DNA of 16,164 bases from Actinobacteria bacterium 13_2_20CM_68_14 (GTDB lineage Bacteria > Actinomycetota > Thermoleophilia > Gaiellales > Gaiellaceae): the NCBI GenBank assembly GCA_001914705.1, contig MNDB01000079.1:1-16164 (forward strand). Reading direction: 5' to 3'. This document shows positions 15,543-16,164 of this stretch, in pieces. The notes beneath the pieces are model-generated. The model was not told the origin of the DNA and did no database searches. It saw only the letters and a program-made list of their open reading frames with translations. The first letter of the stretch is position 1; every line of letters starts with the position of its first letter. Made by a program: the position numbers and the translations under genes.

Positions 15543-16164
15543 CCGCGACGCAGCAAGCTGAGCTTTATCGGGAGGTCGCCGGCGAAGGCCCGCCGGTAGT
15601 GCTCGTCCACGCCGGGATCTGCGATAGCCGGATGTGGGATCCGCAGTGGGAGACGTTCCCCCGAGCGCGCCGCGTCGTCCGCTACGACCTGCGGGGGTTC
15701 GGGCGCTCGCCGCTCAGGCCGGGGCGGTACTCGCCTCCTGCCGACCTGATCGCGCTTCTCGACGAGCTCGCGCTGGGGCCCGCCACGCTCGTGGGCGTTT
15801 CGATGGGAGGAGGCATCTCCCTTCAGGTTGCGGTGGCACGCCCGGAGCTCGTCTCGGCCCTCGTCCTCGTCGGTTCCGGCGTGCGCGGGCACGACTGGTC
15901 GGACTACGTCACACGAGCCTGGGCGGAAGAGGAGGCCGCGTTCGAGCGCGGGGATCTCGATGCGGCCGTGGAGGTGAACTTGCGGACGTGGGTGGACGGG
16001 CCCCATCGTTCCCCCGACGAGGTCGATCCCGAGATCCGCCGCAAGGTGGGCGAGATGCAACGCCGTGCGCTGGAGCTGTATGTCGAAGGGGGTGCGGACG
16101 TGCAGGAAGAAGCGCTCGTACTCGATATCGGCGACCGCCTCGGCGAGATCTCCGTACCCACGCT
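15539..16164 (+). CDS. Alpha/beta hydrolase (3' end beyond window)
   Basis: An open frame of 208 codons runs to the window edge from a GTG at 15539 that overlaps the transaldolase stop (GTGA). The product starts MTATQQAELYREVAGEGPPV and shows a classic alpha/beta hydrolase fold: VVLVHAGICDSRMWDPQW (oxyanion region), YDLRGFGRSP, nucleophile S88 in GVSMGGG, and VLVGSG. The cap-domain region begins at ~115. The acid and histidine are expected in the missing C-terminal part. It resembles the 3-oxoadipate enol-lactonase/haloperoxidase branch in general look only; the substrate is unknown. There is no signal peptide, so it is cytoplasmic. Tight coupling to tal suggests co-expression with the pentose phosphate genes, not necessarily shared chemistry. 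Confidence 0.85.
   Translation, partial: MTATQQAELYREVAGEGPPVVLVHAGICDSRMWDPQWETFPRARRVVRYDLRGFGRSPLRPGRYSPPADLIALLDELALGPATLVGVSMGGGISLQVAVARPELVSALVLVGSGVRGHDWSDYVTRAWAEEEAAFERGDLDAAVEVNLRTWVDGPHRSPDEVDPEIRRKVGEMQRRALELYVEGGADVQEEALVLDIGDRLGEISVPT

Overview
The window is chromosomal DNA from a G+C-rich bacterium, most likely an actinomycete-type (Actinomycetota) organism. The signs are strong G/C bias at third codon positions, a PdtaS/PdtaR sensor-regulator pair, frequent GTG starts, and several start codons that lie 6-9 nt after a TANNNT box with no Shine-Dalgarno sequence (leaderless transcripts). A deep soil lineage such as Thermoleophilia/Gaiellales would fit, but that is inference. No mobile element, CRISPR array, rRNA or convincing tRNA is visible. 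The region reads as ordinary, densely packed chromosome.

Layout. (1) 1-1300: the C-terminal part of a GSI-alpha-like glutamine synthetase (+), a 284-nt non-coding stretch with four strong stem-loops, and a small PRC-barrel-like protein (-). (2) 1428-2356: two coupled, paralogous four-helix membrane proteins resembling DUF2269 (-). (3) 2392-4505: a GAF-GAF-HisKA_2 histidine kinase and an ANTAR-domain response regulator (+), i.e. a PdtaS/PdtaR-type system in which the output binds RNA rather than DNA. (4) 4585-10229: four + strand genes, each overlapping the next: membrane-anchored esterase, MprF/LysX-like aminoacyl-phospholipid synthase, EamA-like transporter, and a protein with two tandem esterase domains. 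This is a plausible make/move/remove cassette for aminoacylated membrane lipids and the most interesting part of the window. (5) 10226-12106: an ABC-F ATPase (-), whose stop codon interlocks with that of the tandem esterase in one CTAG. (6) 12128-15542: the non-oxidative pentose phosphate pathway, with transketolase (-) divergent from ribose-5-phosphate isomerase B and transaldolase (+). The divergent start codons are only 22 nt apart around a symmetric TANNNTA promoter core. (7) 15539 to the end: an alpha/beta hydrolase coupled to transaldolase by a GTGA overlap and cut by the window edge.

How the genes work together. The tkt/rpiB/tal block interconverts pentose, hexose and triose phosphates, and its shared promoter would tie both arms together. 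The lipid cassette would use aminoacyl-tRNA to modify anionic phospholipids in the membrane. The EamA protein could move a lipid or amino acid, and the exported esterases could cleave the ester bond. The sensor-regulator pair lies directly upstream of the cassette, so a regulatory link through an RNA structure is possible but not shown.
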